64,000 bases of DNA, from the NCBI GenBank assembly GCA_032622095.1, contig CP136064.1, positions 145,837,797 to 145,901,796 on the forward strand. Direction: 5' to 3'. The position numbers were made by a program, and so were the translations under genes. The notes under the pieces were generated by a model that did not search any database, was not told where the DNA came from, and saw only the letters and a program-made list of their open reading frames with translations. Shown here piece by piece: positions 1 through 12,773 of this stretch. This DNA comes from Siphonodentalium dalli. Its lineage: Eukaryota > Mollusca > Scaphopoda > Gadilida > Siphonodentaliidae. Positions within the stretch are counted from its first letter, which is position 1, and every line of letters begins with the position of its first letter.

Positions 1-3000
1 TTCTAGAGCACGAGGTCAGCACGGGTCCCGACATATTCGTCGTGATTTCATATAAATTGTCATTTGTACCTAATTTCGAGGTGGCAGGACACTCTACAGA
101 GATATCCCTCCGCATTAGTTGAAGCATATGTGTAGAGAGTGTGACCGCTGGTAGTGGAAAATCGGCCTCACGCAGTTGAAATTTGGGAAAAGTAGGTCAT
201 CACGGACTTCAATACTTGTATGTACAAACCGAACATTATTGCTATTATGGCCCGATTTTAGGGCTCCAGAACACTCCACGCGCATAACCCACGAACATGA
301 CAGGTATGTTCTTGCCGTCAACACATCAGCCCTAATTACAATTTAAACCCACGCAACCGGATTTCTAGAGCACGAGGTCAGCACGGGTCCCGACATGTTC
401 GTCGTGATTTCATATAAATTGAATTTGTTTTACCTAATATCGAGGTGCCAGGACACTCTACAGAGATATCCCTCCACATTAGTTGATGCATATGTGAAGA
501 CAGTGTGACCATTTGTAGTCGAAAACCGCCCCACGCAGTTGAAAGTTGGGAAAAGTAGGTCATCACGGACCTCAATACGTATATGTACAAACCGAACATT
601 ATCGCTATTATGGCCCGATTTTAGGGCTCAGGACACTCCACACGCATAACCACGAACATGATATGTATGCCATTGTGGTCAAAACATCAGCCCTAATTAC
701 AATTTATCCCCACGCAGCCGGATTTCTAGAGCACGATGTCAGCACGGGTCCCGACATATTCGTCGTGAGTTCATATAAATTGTCATTTTTTACCTAATAT
801 TGAGGTGCCAGGACACTCTACAGAGATATCCCTTCACATTAGTTGATGCATATGTGTAGACAGTGTGACCGCTTGTAGTGGAAAACCAGACCACGCAGTT
901 GAAAGTTGGGAAAAGTAGGTCATCACGGACTTCAATACATCTATGTACAAACCGAACATTATCGCTATTATGGCCCGATGTTAAGGCTCCAGGACACTCC
1001 ACACGCATAACACACGAACATGATAGGTATGTCATTGTGGTCAATACATCATCCCTAATTACAATTTAAACCCACGCAGCCGGATGTCTAGAGCACGATG
1101 TCAGAACGGGTCCCGACATATTCGTCGTGATTTCATATAAATTGTCATTTTTTACCTAATATTGAGGTGCCAGGACACTCTACAGAGATATCTCTCCAAA
1201 TTAGTTGATGCATATGTCTAGAGTGTGTGACCGCTTGTAGTGGAAAACCATCACACGCAGTTGAAATTTGGGAAAAGTAGGTCATCACGGACTTCAATAA
1301 ATGTATGTACAAACAGAACATTATCGCTATTATGGCCCGATTTTAGGGCTCCGGGACACTCCACACGCATAACCCACGAACATGATAGGTGTGTCATTGT
1401 GGTCAACACATCAGCCCTAATTACAATTTAAACCCACGCAGCCGGATTCTAGAGCACGAGGTCAGCACGGGTCCCGACATATTCATCGTCATTTCATATA
1501 AATTGTAATTTTCACCTAATTCCGAGGTGCCAGGACACTCTACAGAGATATCCCTCCACATTAGTTGATGACTATGTGTAGACAGTGTTACCGCTGGTAG
1601 TGGAAAACCGCCCCACGCATTTGAAATTTGGGATAAGTAGGTCATCACGGACTTTAATACTTCTATGTACGAACCGTACATTATCACTATAATGGCCCGA
1701 TTTTATGGCTCCAGGACACTCCACACGCATGACCCACGAACATGATAGGTATGTCATTGCGGTCAACACATCAGCCCTAATTACAATTTAACCCCACACA
1801 GTCGGATTTCTAGAGCACGAAGTCAGCACGAGTCCCGACATATTCGTCGTCATTTCATTTAAATTGTCATTATGACCTAATTTCGAGGTGCCAGAACACT
1901 CTACAGAGATATCACACCACACTAGTTGGTGCATATATGTAGACAGTGTGACCGCTGGTAGTAGAAACCCACCCCACGCAGTTGAAATTTGGGAAAAGTA
2001 GGTCATCACAGACTTCAATACTTCTATGTACAAACCGAACATTATCGCTATAATGGCCCGATGTTATGGCTCCAGGACACTCTACACGCATAACCCACGA
2101 ACATGATAGGTATGCCATTGTGGTCAACACATCAGTCTTAATTACAATTTAACCACAACCATCGAACATTATCGCTATTATGGCCCGATGTTAAGGCCTC
2201 AGGACACTTCACACGCATAACCCACGAACATGATAGGTATGTCATTGTGGTCAATACATCAGCCCTAATTACAATTTAACCCCACGCAGCCGGATTTCTA
2301 GAGCACCAGGTCAGCACGGGTCCCGACATATTCGTCGTCATTTCATATAAATTGTAATTTTTACCTAAGTTCGAGGTTCCAGGACACTCTACATAGACAT
2401 CCATCCACATTAGTAGATGCATATTTATATGTAGACAGTGTGACTACTGGTAGGGTAGTGGAAAACCAACCCACGCAGTTGAAATTTGGGAAAAGTAGGT
2501 CACCACATACTTCAATACATCTATGTACAAACCGAACATTATCGCTATAATGGCCCGATTTTATGGCTCCAGGACACTCCACACGCATAACACGCGAACA
2601 TGATAGGTATATCTTTGTGGTCAACACATCAGCCCTAATTACAATTTAACCCCAAGCAGCCGGATTTCTAGAGCACGAGGTCAGCACGGGTCCCGACATA
2701 TTCGTCGTGATTTCATATAACTTGTCAATTTTTACCTAATATTGAGGTGCCAGGACACTCTACAGAGATATCCCTCACATTAGTTGATGCATATGTGTAG
2801 ACAGTGTGACAGCTGGTAGTGGAAAACCACCACACGCAGTTGACATTTGGGAAAAGTAGGTCATCACGGATTTCAATACATCTATGTACAAACCGAACAT
2901 TATCGCTATTATGGCCCGATGTTAGGGCTCCAGGACACTCCACACGCATTACCCACGAACATGATAGGTATGTCATTGTGGTCAACACATCAGCCCTAAT

Positions 3001-5012
3001 TACAATTTAAACCCACGCAGCCGGATATCTAGAGCATGAGGTCAGCACGAGTCCCGACATATTCGTCGTGATTTTATATAAATTATAATTTCTACCTAAT
3101 TTCGAGGTGCCAGGACATGTCCCTTCACATTAGTTGATGTATATTTGTAGACAGTGTGGCCGCTGGTAATGGAAAACCAGCCCACACTTTTGAAATTTGG
3201 GAAAAGTAAGTCATCACGGACTTTAATACTTATATGTACAAACCGAACGTTATCGCTGTTATGGCTCGATTTAGGGCTCCAGGACACTCCACACGCATAA
3301 CCCACAAACATGGGAAGTATGTCATTGTGGTCATCACATCAGACCTAATTACAATATAACCCCAACTCAGCCTGATTTCTTCAGTCCGAGGTCATCACGA
3401 GTCCCGACATATTAGTCGTGATTTCATATAAATTGTCAGTGTTACCTAATTTCGAGGTGTCGTGACACTCTATATAGATGTCCTTCCACTTTAGTTGAAG
3501 GATAATTGTGGACAGGGTGACCGCTGGTAATGGAAAACCACCCACGCAGTTGAAATTTGGCAACATTTGGTCATCCCGGACTTCAATACCTCTATGCACA
3601 AACGTAACATTATCGCTATTATGTCCCGACCTTAGGGCTCCGGGACGCTCCACACACATAACCCAGAAACATGTCATTGTGGTCACCACATCAGTACTAA
3701 TTACAATATAACCCCACGCAGCCGGATTTCTTCAGCTCGATGTCAGCCCGAGTCCCGACATATTAGTCGTGATTTCATATAAATTGTCAATTTTACCTAA
3801 TTTCTCGGTGCCAGGACACTTTATGGAGATGTCCCTCCTCATTAGTTGAAGGATATTTGTAAACAGGGTGACCGCTGGTAATGGGAAACCACCCAAGCAG
3901 TTGAAATTTGGCAAAAGTAGGTCATCACGCACTTCAATACCTCTATTTACAAACAGAACATTATCGCTATTATGTCCCGATTGTAGGACTCCATGACACT
4001 CCACACGCATAATGGTGAGTATGTCATCAGTCATAATTACAGTATAACCCCACGCAGCCGGATTTCTCAAGCTTGAGGTCAGCACGAGTCCCGACATATT
4101 CGTCATATTTTTATATAAATTGTCAATTTTACCTAATTTCGAGGTGCCATGATTACAATTACAATTTAAACCCACGCAGTCGGATTTCTTGAGCACGAGG
4201 TCAGCAAGTGTTCCGACATATTCGTCGTGATTTCATATAAATTGTCATTTTTACCTAATTTCGAGGTGCCAGGACACTCTATAGAGATGTAGGGCCGCAT
4301 TAGTTGATGCATATGTGTAGAGAGTGTGACCGCTGATAATGGAAAACCACCCCACGCATTTGAAATTTGGGAAAAGTAGGTCATCGCGGATATCAATACT
4401 TCTATGTACAAACATAACATTATCGCTATTATGGCCCGATTTAGGGACCCAGGACACTCCACACGCATAACCCACACACATGGTAAATATGTCATTGTGG
4501 TCACCACATCAGTTCTAATTACAATATGGCCCCACGTAGCCGGATTTCTTCACCTCGAGGTCAGCACGAGTCCCGACATATTCATCGTGATTTCATATAA
4601 ATTGTCAGTTTTACCTTATTTCGAGGTGCCGGGACACTCTATAGAGATGTCCCTCCACATTAGTTGAAGGATATTTGTAATGGAAAACCACCGCACGCAG
4701 TTGAAATTTGGCTATAGTAGGTCATCACGGACTTCAATACCTCTATGAACAAACCGAACATTATCGCTATTATGTCCCGATTTTACGGCTCCGTGACACT
4801 CAACACGCATAACCCACAAACATGATAAGTATGTCATTGTGATCACCACAGCAGTCCTAATTACAATATAACCCACGCAGCCGGATTTCTGCAGTTCGAG
4901 GTCAGCATGAGTCCCGACATATTCGTCGTGATTTCATATAAATTGTCAGTTTTACCTAATTTCGAGGTGCCAGGACACTCTATAGAGATGTCCCTCCACA
5001 TTAGTTGAAGGA
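1..5012 (-). repeat. Satellite A array, minus orientation (about 14 monomers)
   Basis: Tandem copies of a monomer of about 360 bp lie head to tail. In the plus-sense monomer the landmarks are 'gtgtcctgg', 'gcgtggggtggttttcc' and 'caaatttcaactgcgtgg'; here they appear as reverse complements. The first 3 kb carries variants such as 'actctacagagatatccc'. From about 3.1 kb to the end the array switches to a variant with 'actctatagagatgtccc' and 'gaaggatatttgtaaac'. The array starts before the window and ends at about 5012, where the monomer breaks into unrelated sequence. Short open frames on both strands are incidental. Confidence 0.95.
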
Positions 5013-5146
5013 TGGTCTACTATGCATGTGCCATGTAAACAATATACATGTACTTCCCAATATACAAGAGAAATGGGAAGCCTTTAAGTTCTTCGCGCCA
5101 CTCAAACCAATCGACACATGTTATTATACTTCCATGGTTTGAATAA
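5013..5146. other. Left part of spacer between inverted satellite A arrays
   Basis: Non-satellite sequence begins abruptly after 'ttagttgaagg'. I see no gene in it. The same sequence recurs at about 23577-23710 in copy 2. Confidence 0.6.
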
Positions 5147-5460
5147 ATTTGTCCCTGCCGTAAATCGGTAACGGTTGGAACGAAAAAACTTATAAATATT
5201 TTGGCTAATGAAGGAGGATGGTTATACCAAGCCCGTGGAGGCGGCGAAACCATGGCGGGATGGTGAGACAAGGCCGAGGGTGGTAAGACCAGGCCAACCG
5301 GTGGAGGATGTAAACGTCAGATTTAGCACCAAAAAAAAAACAAGTCCAGCGGTGTTATATTTTTAATGCATACTTCGAATGGGAAGAATGATTGTCACCG
5401 GATTGTACCATTTATAAGTTTTTCGTCCCAACCGTTACCGATCTACGACAGGGACAAAAA
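5147..5460. mobile_element. Foldback element with about 50-bp inverted arms
   Basis: The arm at 5147-5197 contains 'atcggtaacggttgg'. The arm at 5410-5460 is its near-complete reverse complement, containing 'ccaaccgttaccgat'. They differ at about four positions and by a one-base run-length change. About 210 bp lies between them and includes an A-run near 5331. It could be a small MITE or foldback element. No clear target duplication was found, so the class is unassigned. Confidence 0.7.
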
Positions 5461-6340
5461 TACCTACTGTTAGCGCCAAATCCAACGGGCTAATTGATGA
5501 GCAATGATAATTCAGGAACAGGTACGCCGGTATCCTGTAGGTACGCTCCCAAAGTGTGACAGCCCTAGAGTAAAGGAAACCTGCCCAACAGCTCGCTCGC
5601 TTCGGTGGGATCAGACTTTTTACAAAACCCAGCGAAAATCAAAGGGGGTGGGGTGAATTGTCTAAAAATTTAAGTCGAGATAACATTTGTGTGACAAGTG
5701 GATGTGATAGATAGTATCCAAGCACAACTTATTGGTGTCTCCTTAATTCGCGCTAAAGCCGAAGGTTTGCTCATAGCGATGTTTTATAATGTAAATAAGT
5801 ATAGTTAAGTGCTGTATCACTAACATATTTTCCCCGCCAAATCAAAACAAGCTAATCAATGAGCAAGGTAATGCATAACATCGATATACTATAGGAAAAA
5901 TCACCCAAAGTTTGACCGCTCTACTTAAAAGGCAACATGTCCAACGGCGAGCTCGCGGATTAATTGATGCATATGTGTGGTTTCAAATTGGAAAATTCCA
6001 CTGAGACCAAAATTGTAAAAAATAGTCCAAAAAAGCAAACATGGAGATACAAATTTGATGACGAGTGGATGTGATAGGGGGTATCACCGAGCAACGTTTG
6101 AGTGATCTCCTAAGTTTTAGAGCAAACTGTTTACTCGTGGCGACGCTATAAAGTGAAATACAAGGTCTACACAGACTACCGTCGATATATGGCGAAATTC
6201 GCCCATTTCCGGCCAAATCCAAACAGGCTAATGAAGGAGCGAGTAAAATACGCGAGCACGTACCACGGTACACTATTGATACTATCCCGAAGTGTGACTG
6301 TCGCGGTATAAAAGCAATCCGCCTAACGGAGAGCGGGCTG
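5461..6340 (+). repeat. Satellite C, about three degenerate monomers
   Basis: The landmark 'gccaaatc' begins at 5475, 5836 and 6212, giving intervals of 361 and 376 bp. A second landmark, 'gtggatgtgatag', lies at about 5698 and 6065 (367 bp). Other shared words are 'ctaattgatgagc' or its variants and 'cccaaagtgtgac'. The units are strongly diverged and unrelated to satellite A by eye. They lie between the minus- and plus-oriented satellite A arrays. No coding potential is seen. Confidence 0.75.
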
Positions 6341-9300
6341 AAGAAATCCGGCTGCGTGGAATCACATTGTAATTAGAACTGATGTGGTGACCACAATGAC
6401 ATACTTTCTATGTTCGTGAGTTATAAATGCGTATGGAGTGTTATGATGCCCTAAAATAGGGACATAATAGCGATAACAGAAGCATTGAAGTCCGTGATGA
6501 CCTACTTTTCCCAAATTTCAACTGCGTGGGGTGGTTTTCCATTACCAGCGTTCACACTGTCTACACATATGCATCAACTAATGTCGAGGGACATCTCTAT
6601 ACAGTGTCCTGGCACCTCGAAATTAGGTAAAAATGACAATTTATATGAAATCACGACAAATATATTGGGACTCGTGCTGACCTCGTGGTCAAGAAATCCG
6701 ACTGCGTGGGGTTAAATTGTAATTAGGACTGATGTGGTGACCACGATGACATAACTATGATGTTCATGGGTTATGCGTGTGGAGTGTCCTGGATCCCTAA
6801 ATCGGGCCATAATATCTATAATGTTCGGTTTTTACATAGAAGTATTGAAGTCCGAGATGACCTACTTTTCCCAAATTTCAACTACGTGGAGTGGTTTTCC
6901 ATTACCAGCGGTCACACTCTCTACACATATGCATCAAATGATGTGGAGGGACATCTCTATAGAGTGTCCTGGCACCTCGAAATTAGGTAAAAATGACAAT
7001 TTATATGAAATCACGACGAATATGCCGGGACTCGTGCTGACCTCATGCTCGAGATATCCGGTTGCGCAGGGGTTAAATTGTAATTAGGACTGATGTGGTG
7101 ACCACAAGGACATACCTATCATGTTAATGGGTCATGCATGTGTACTGTCCTGATGGCCTAAATCGGGCCATAATAGCGATAATGTTCGGTTTGTACATAC
7201 AAGTATTGAAGTCCGTGATGACCTACTTTTCACAAATTTCAACTGCGTGTGGTGGTTTTTCATTACCAGCGTCTGTCTACACATATGCATTAACTAATGT
7301 CGAGGGACATCTCTATAGAGTGTCCTGGCACCTCGAAATTAGGTAAAAATGACAATTTATATGAAATCACGACGAATATGTCGGGACTCGTGCTGACCTC
7401 GTGGTCCAAAAATCCGGCTGCGTGGGGCTAAATTGTAAATAGGACTGATGTGGTCACCATAATGACATAAATAGGATGTTCATATGCTGTGCGTGTGGAG
7501 TGTCCTGGATCCCTGGGCCATAATAGTAATAATGTTCGGTTTGTACATTGAAGTATTAATGTCCGTGATGACCTACTTTTCCTAAATTTCAAATGCGTGG
7601 GGTGGTTTTCAATTACCAGCGATCACACTCCATACACATATGCATCAACTAATATGGAGCGACATGTCTATAGAGTGTCCTGGCACCTCGAAATCAGGTA
7701 AATATGACAATTTATATGAAATCACGACGAATATGTCGGGACTTGTGCTGACCTCGTGGTCAAGAAATCCGGCTGTGTGGGGTTAAATTGTAATTAGGAC
7801 TGATATGGTGACCACAATGACATACCTATCACGTTCGTGGGTTATGCGTGTGGGGTGTACTGGAGCCCTAAATCGGGCCATAATATCGATAATGTTCGAT
7901 TTGTACATAGAAGTATTAAAGTCCGTGATGACCTACTTTTCCTAAATTTCAAATGCATGGGGTGGTTTTCCATTACCAGCGGTCACATTCTTTATATATA
8001 TGCATCAACTAATGTGATGAGACATCTCTATAGAGTGTCCTGGCACCTCGAAATCAGGTAAAAATGACAAGTTATATGAAATCACGACAAATATGTCGGG
8101 ACTCGGGCTCACCCCATGCTCAAGAAATCCGGCTGCGTGCGGGTAAATTGTAATTAGGACTGATATGGTGACCACAATGACATACCTATCACGTTCGTGT
8201 GGAGTGTCCTGGAGCCCTAAATCGGGCCATAATAGCGATAATGTTCGGTTTGTACCTATAAGTATTAAAGTCCGTGATGACCTACTTTTCCTAAATTTTA
8301 AATGCGTGGGGTGGTTTTCCATTACCAGCGGTCACACTCCATACACATATGCATCAACTAATATGGAGCGACATCTCTATAGAGTGTCCTGGCACCTCGA
8401 AATCAGGTAAATATGACAATTTATATGAAATCACGACGAATATGTGGTCAAGAAATCCGGCTACGTGGGGTTAAATTGTAATTAGGACTGATATGGTGAC
8501 CACAGTGACATACCTATCACGTTCGTGGGTTATGCGTGTGAAGTGTCCTGGAGCCCTAAATCGGGCCATAATATCGATAATGTTCGGTTTGTACATAGAA
8601 GTATTAAAGTCCGTGATGACCTACTTTTCCTAAATTTCAACTGCGTGGGGTGGTGTTCCATTACCAGCGGTCACATTCTCTATATATATGCATCAACTAA
8701 TCTGATGAGACATCTCTATAGAGTGTCCTGGCACCTCGAAATTAGGTAAAAATGACAAGTTATATGAAATCACGACAAATAGGTCGGGACTCGGGCTGAC
8801 CTCATGCTCGAGAAATCCGGTTGCACGGGGTTAAATTGTAATGAGGACTGATGTGTTGACGAAAAAGGCATACCTATCATGTTAATGGGTCATGCGTGTG
8901 TACTTACCTGGAGCCCTAAATCGGGCCATAATAGCGATAATGTTGGGTTTGTACATAGAAGTATTGAAGTCCGTGATGACCTACTTTTCACAAATTTCAA
9001 CTGCGTGTGGTGGTTTTCCATTACCAGCGTTCACACTGTCTACACATATGCATTAACTAATGTCGAGGGACATGTCTATAGAGTGTCCTGGCACCTCGAA
9101 ATCAGGTAAATATGACAATTTATATGAAATCACGACGAATATGTCGGGACTTGTGCTGACCTCGTGGTCAAGAAATCCGGCTGCGTGGGGTTAAATTGTA
9201 ATTAGGACTGATATGGTGACCACAATGACATACCTATCACGTTCGTGGCTTATGCGTGTGGGGTATCCTGGAGCCCTAAATCGGGCCATAATATCGATAA

Positions 9301-9468
9301 TGTTCGGTTTGTACATAGCAATATTAAAGTCCGTGATGACCTACTTTTCCTAAATTTCAAATGCGTGGGTGGTTTTCCAATACCAGCGGTCACATTCTTT
9401 ATATATATGCATCAACTAATGTGATGAGACATCTCTATAGAGTGTCCTGGCACCTCGAAATTAGGTAA
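6341..9468 (+). repeat. Satellite A array, plus orientation
   Basis: Nine or so monomers of about 340-365 bp in plus orientation begin with 'aagaaatccggctgcgtgg'. They end inside a monomer at 'aattaggtaa', where repeat B is inserted. Some monomers have internal losses, for example near 7270 and 8440. Confidence 0.95.
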
Positions 9469-10032
9469 TGAAAGGGTCAATGACACTGTAGCTCAACTTA
9501 GGTAGGGGAATAATTTAATGGTTTACAGTAAATGGAGAAATAGGAAAGATGCTGATTGAAATGTCTTACCTGTGCCAAAGGATTTAGTCATGCAAATAAT
9601 AAAATCCAAGATGGCTGCTGGTGGCCATGTTTTTTGGCCGAATGACCCCAAAACAACTCGTTCCCATCTACATGTCATTGTTAACATCCGTGACAAATTT
9701 CATAAACTTACGACCAACGCAACGACCTGTAGCCCGCGCCAAAGGATTTAGTCATGCAAAGAGTAAAATCCAAGATGGCTGCTGGCAGCCATGTTTTTTA
9801 GCTGAACGACCCCAAAATCACTCGTTCCCATTCACATGTCAATATTAACATCCATGACAAATTTCATGATGATTAGACTAACAGTTCAACCTGTAGCCCT
9901 CGCCAATGGATTTAATTTTGAAATTCAAAATGGCCACCAGCAGCCATGTTTTTTGGCCGAATGACCGCAAAATTACTCGTTCCCATCTACATGTCAATGT
10001 CAACATTCATGACAAATTGCATAAAGATCAGA

Positions 10033-10616
10033 CAAAAGGTACGACCTGTAGCCCGTGCTAAACGATTTAGTCATGCAGAGAGTAAAATTTAAGATGGCTG
10101 CTGGCGCCATGTTTTTTGGCCGAATGAACCCAAAATGACTCGTTCCCATCTACATGTCATTGTTAACATCCGTGACAAATTTCATGAAGATCTGACAAAA
10201 GCTAAAGATCGAACACATATGCACACTGGTGTTGCAAAAATACCACATATATGTTTAAAACATCGAATATCCAGTGCCTGTATAAAAGTCAATGTCATGA
10301 CAAAAACTTTTATACAGGCACTGGATGTTCGATGTTTTAAACATATATGTGGTATTTTACAATACCAATGTGCTACTAGTACCTTTTACAACACAAATGT
10401 GCATTTTACAACACCATGTAGTGTGCATTTGTGTTCGATCTTTAGCTTTGGTCAGATCTTCATGAAATTTGTCACGGATGTTAACAATGACATGTAGATG
10501 GGAACGAGTCATTTTGGGTTCATTCGGCCAAAAAACATGGCGCCAGCAGCCATCTTAAATTTTACTCTTTGCATGACTAAATCGTTTAGCACGGGCTACA
10601 GGTCGTACCTTTGGTC
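10033..10616. repeat. Near-perfect palindrome of about 580 bp inside B1
   Basis: Repeat B units run in plus sense up to about 10200 and in minus sense from about 10445. Private variants such as 'ggcgccatg' and the 'gaaccc' change occur on both arms, so the arms are a true inverted duplicate. The centre, at about 10290-10305, is flanked by 'gtgcctgtataaaagt' and its complement. The right arm has about 48 bp not present in the left arm, around 'ctactagtacc'. The 120-codon open frame across the centre (10135-10497) is a by-product. Confidence 0.85.
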
Positions 10617-10904
10617 AGATCTTCTTGAAATTTGTCATGGATATTAACAATGACATGTAGATGGGAACGAGTCATTTGGGGGTCATTCGGCAGAAATACA
10701 TGGCTACCAGCAGCCATCTTGGATTTTACTCTTTACATTACTAAATCCTTTGGCACGGGCTACAGGTCATACCTTTGGTCAGATCTTCTTGAAATTTGTC
10801 ATGGATATTAACAATCACATGTATATGGGAACGAGTCATTTTGGGGTCATTCGGCCAAAAAACATGGCTGCCAGCAGTTATCTTGGATTTTACTCCTTCC
10901 ATAA
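10617..10904 (-). repeat. Repeat B units in minus orientation
   Basis: After the palindrome, B units continue in reverse sense ('acaggtcgtacctttggtc', 'gaacgagtcattt') until about 10904. A new plus-sense B 5' end then begins. Confidence 0.8.
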
Positions 10905-11340
10905 TGAAAGTGTCAATGACACTGTAGCTCAACCTGGAAAGGGAATAATTTAATGTGTTACAGTCAATGGAGCGATTAGGAATGTGGAAAGTTGAATGTC
11001 TAATACTAGTTTATCAACATGAAGAGATAAATATATATAAAAGTAAAATCTAAGATGGTTGCTGGCGGCTATATTCAATGAAAGTGTCAATGACACTGTA
11101 GCTCAACTTAGGTAGGGGAATAATTTAATGGTTTACAGTAAATGGAGAAATAGGAAAGATGCTGATTGAAATGTCTTACCTGTGCCAAAGGATTTAGTCA
11201 TGCAAATAGTATGAAAGTGTCAATGACACTGTAGCTCAACTTAGGTAGGGGAATAATTTAATGGTTGACAGTAAATGGAGGAATAGGAAAGGTGCTAATT
11301 GAAATGTCTAACCTGCGCCAAAGGATTTAGTGATGCAAAG
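10905..11340 (+). repeat. Three serial copies of the repeat B 5' end
   Basis: The 5' motif 'tgaaagtgtcaatgacac' starts at 10905, 11079 and 11212, each time followed by 'gtagctcaac' and 'ggaataatttaatg'. The first of these runs into 'gaagagataaatatatata' and then a short core fragment. The next two carry 'gcaaatagt' or 'gcaaagagt' before the following unit. The 5' ends have either been tandemly duplicated or inserted into one another. Confidence 0.8.
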
Positions 11341-12773
11341 AGTAAAATACAAGATGGCTGCTGGCGGCCATGTTTTTTGGCCAATTGACCCCAAACGGAC
11401 ACGTTCCCATCTACGTGTGACTGTCATTGTTAACATCCATGACAAATTTTATGAAGATCTGACCAAAGCTACGACCTACAAACTTCATGATGAACAGTAC
11501 GACCTGTAGACCGCGCCAATGGATTGAATTTTGAAATCCAAAATGGCCCGCGCGAAAGGATTTAGTCATGCAAAGAGTAAAATCCAAGATGGCTGCTGGC
11601 GGCCATATTTTTGGACAGAATCACCCCAAAACGACTCGTTCGCATCCACATGTCATTGTTATCATCCATGACAAATTTCATGACCATCTGACCAAAGCTA
11701 CGACCTGTAGCCCGCACCAAAGGATTTAGTCATGCAAAGAGTAAAATCCAAGATAGCTGCTGGCGGCCATGTTTTTAAGACGAACGACCCCAAAATCACT
11801 CGTTCCCATCTACATGTCATTATTAACATACATGACAAATTTCATGATGATCAGACGAACAGTACGACCTGTAGCCCGCGCCAATGGATTGAATCTTGAA
11901 ATCCAAGATGGCTGCCAGCGGCCATGTTTTTTGGCCGAATGACCCCAATATGATTCATTCCCATCTACATGTCAATGTCAACATTCCTGACAAATTTCAT
12001 AAAGATTAGACCAATGTACCTGTAGCCCGCGCAAAAGGATTTAGTCATGCAAAGAGTAAAATCCAAGATGGCTGCTGGCGGCCATGTTTTTTGGCCGAAC
12101 GACTCCAAAATCACTCGTTCCCATCTACATCTCAGTTTTAACATCCTTGACAAATTTCATAAACTTCCGACCAACGCAACGACCTGTAGCCCGCGCCAAA
12201 GGATTTAGTCATGCAAAGAGTAAAATCCAAGATGGCTGCTGGCAGCCATGTTTTTTGGCCGAACGACCCCAAAATCACTCGTTCCCGTCTACATGTCATT
12301 ATTAACATCCATAACAAATTTCACGATGATCAGACAAACAGTACGACCTGTAGCCCGCGCCAATGGATTGAAACTTGAAATCCAAGATGGCTGCCAGCCG
12401 CCATGTTTTTTGGCCGAATGATCCCAAAATGACTCATTCCCATCTACATGTCAATGTCAACATTCCTGACAAATTTCATAAAGATTAGACCAAGGTACGA
12501 CCTGTAGGCCGCGCCAAAGGATTTAGTCATGTAAAGAGTAAAATCGAAGATGGCTGCTGGCGGCCATGTTTTTTGGCCGAACGTCCCCAAAATGACTCAT
12601 TTCCATCTACATGTCATTGTTAACATCCATGACAAATTTCATAAACTTCCGACCAACGCAACGACCTGTAGCCCGCGCCAAAGGATTTAGTCATGCAAAG
12701 AGTAAAATCCAAGATGGCTGCTGGCAGCCATGTTTTTTGGCCGAACGACCCCAAAATCACTCGTTCCCATCCG

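Larger units (their letters stand above)
9469..12773 (+). mobile_element. Repeat B element, copy B1 (tandem core, 3' end truncated)
   Basis: The block starts with 'tgaaagggtcaatgacac', a variant of the usual 'tgaaagtgtcaatgacac', followed by 'tagctcaactta'. The core consists of tandem units with 'aagatggctgctggcggcc', 'actcgttcccatctacatgt' and 'acgacctgtagcccgcg'. Two subtypes of about 164 and 152 bp alternate, differing by the presence of a 'ttagtcatgcaaagag' stretch. Satellite A is interrupted at 'ggtaa' and resumes in phase at 'aaaaatgacaattt'. The usual 3' tail is missing: the element stops at about 12773, just after 'ctcgttcccatc'. A large palindrome is embedded. The architecture resembles Helitron/Helentron-derived repeats with a tandem core (such as bivalve 'pearl' elements); this assignment is an inference. 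Confidence 0.8.

Noticed and set aside
1-5012. CRISPR-like array
   Set aside because: Repeat units are about 360 bp with no unique spacers and lie in a eukaryotic satellite context.
10135-10497. A 120-codon frame repeated in B-element copies (also a 137-codon version at 16301 and 37185)
   Set aside because: It crosses the centre of a palindrome, and both halves are repeat B or its inverse. The composition is not protein-like and no motif is seen.
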